The position numbers were made by a program, and so were the translations under genes. From Tolypothrix bouteillei VB521301 (lineage in GTDB: Bacteria > Cyanobacteriota > Cyanobacteriia > Cyanobacteriales > Nostocaceae), in the NCBI RefSeq assembly GCF_000760695.4, contig NZ_JHEG04000001.1, forward strand, positions 5,710,204-5,774,203: a stretch of DNA of 64,000 nt. The letters are read 5' to 3'. The notes below the pieces were generated by a model. It made no database searches. It was not told the origin of the DNA and worked only from the letters and a program-made list of their open reading frames with translations. Position 1 is the first letter of the stretch; every line of letters begins with the position of its first letter. Below are positions 63,800 to 64,000 of this stretch, piece after piece.

Positions 63800-64000
63800 A
63801 TGGACTTTGATTACTACAGACACAGTGAAGGCGCTCCCATTAATAGCAATCGTCAAAGTTTACTGGAAAGTGGCTGGCGACCATTTCATCGAGAGTTGGA
63901 CTGGGAGTTTGTTTGGCATCTCTTCTATAACGATACGAAAGAACTGACTCAAAAAAGTTTGAACTTAGCAAGTAGTGTTACTGAGGTTTTAGGAAGAAAT
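63800..64000 (+). CDS. Unknown protein, cut by the right window edge
   Basis: ATG 63800 opens a frame with no stop to the end of the window (67 codons). It starts MDFDYYRHSEGAPINSNRQS and continues with SGWRPFHRELDWEFVWHLFY, a mix of Trp/His/Arg-rich and acidic residues. I do not recognise it. It runs in the same direction as the RNA ligase, with a repeat-containing spacer of about 375 bases between them, so a shared transcript is doubtful. Confidence 0.55.
   Translation, partial: MDFDYYRHSEGAPINSNRQSLLESGWRPFHRELDWEFVWHLFYNDTKELTQKSLNLASSVTEVLGRN

Overview
The window reads as chromosomal DNA of a filamentous, probably heterocyst-forming cyanobacterium (Nostocales). The evidence is: many HIP1 octamers (GCGATCGC) in genes and spacers; the photosynthetic electron-carrier genes psbV (cytochrome c550), petE (plastocyanin) and two cytochrome c6-type genes; a patD-type heterocyst-frequency gene; several proteins that I recognise mainly from Nostocales; and spacers full of short palindromic and tandem repeats. 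I cannot name the species from the sequence alone. No phage, CRISPR array, rRNA or intact transposase was seen. One tRNA (Glu, UUC) is present.

Layout. 0-15 kb: an NB-ARC ATPase cut by the left edge, a HEAT-repeat protein, a cell-wall amidase, the (p)ppGpp synthetase/hydrolase, patD, a fused peptide-type ABC ATPase, a GNAT acetyltransferase and two sugar-type ABC permeases, separated by repeat-rich spacers. 15-21 kb: a 1709-residue DUF4132/HEAT-like protein coupled stop-to-start to a 145-residue partner. 21-29 kb: psbV-petE-cytochrome c6-like, a TonB-like protein, cobI, an orphan cytochrome b6-like protein, a Na+/H+ antiporter and trnE. 29-34 kb: a GAF kinase whose H-box has lost its histidine, an SRPBCC protein, a ribbon-helix-helix protein and an HNH-gene remnant. 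34-42 kb: a DUF5132 protein, a Cys-less P-type ATPase, an APC permease, two more HMA_2-type proteins and a DUF454 protein. 42-47 kb: a stress group (Dps, a low-temperature-induced/ChaB-type protein, TIGR02587/TIGR02588 pair, GlsB-type protein). 47-54.6 kb: six two-component proteins and a DUF2294 protein. 55-64 kb: two uncharacterised overlapping genes, a solitary EF-Ts paralogue, DUF4126, TPR proteins, the canonical cytochrome c6 gene, an RNA ligase and a gene cut by the right edge.

How parts work together. Plastocyanin and cytochrome c6 are alternative electron carriers. Both genes (38 kb apart) carry the same 11-bp dyad GACAGATTGTC upstream, in the same orientation relative to the gene, which is what a shared copper-switch regulator of the PetR/BlaI type would need. 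The second cytochrome c6-like gene, next to petE, lacks it.

The best candidates for something undescribed are: the HMA_2/DUF5132/P-type ATPase/APC cluster; the DUF4132 plus 145-aa coupled pair; the cytochrome b6-like orphan in which one haem-ligand His is Glu; and the histidine kinase in which a HIP1 octamer sits exactly over the missing phospho-acceptor His. Family names are from memory of the families and were not checked by a search.
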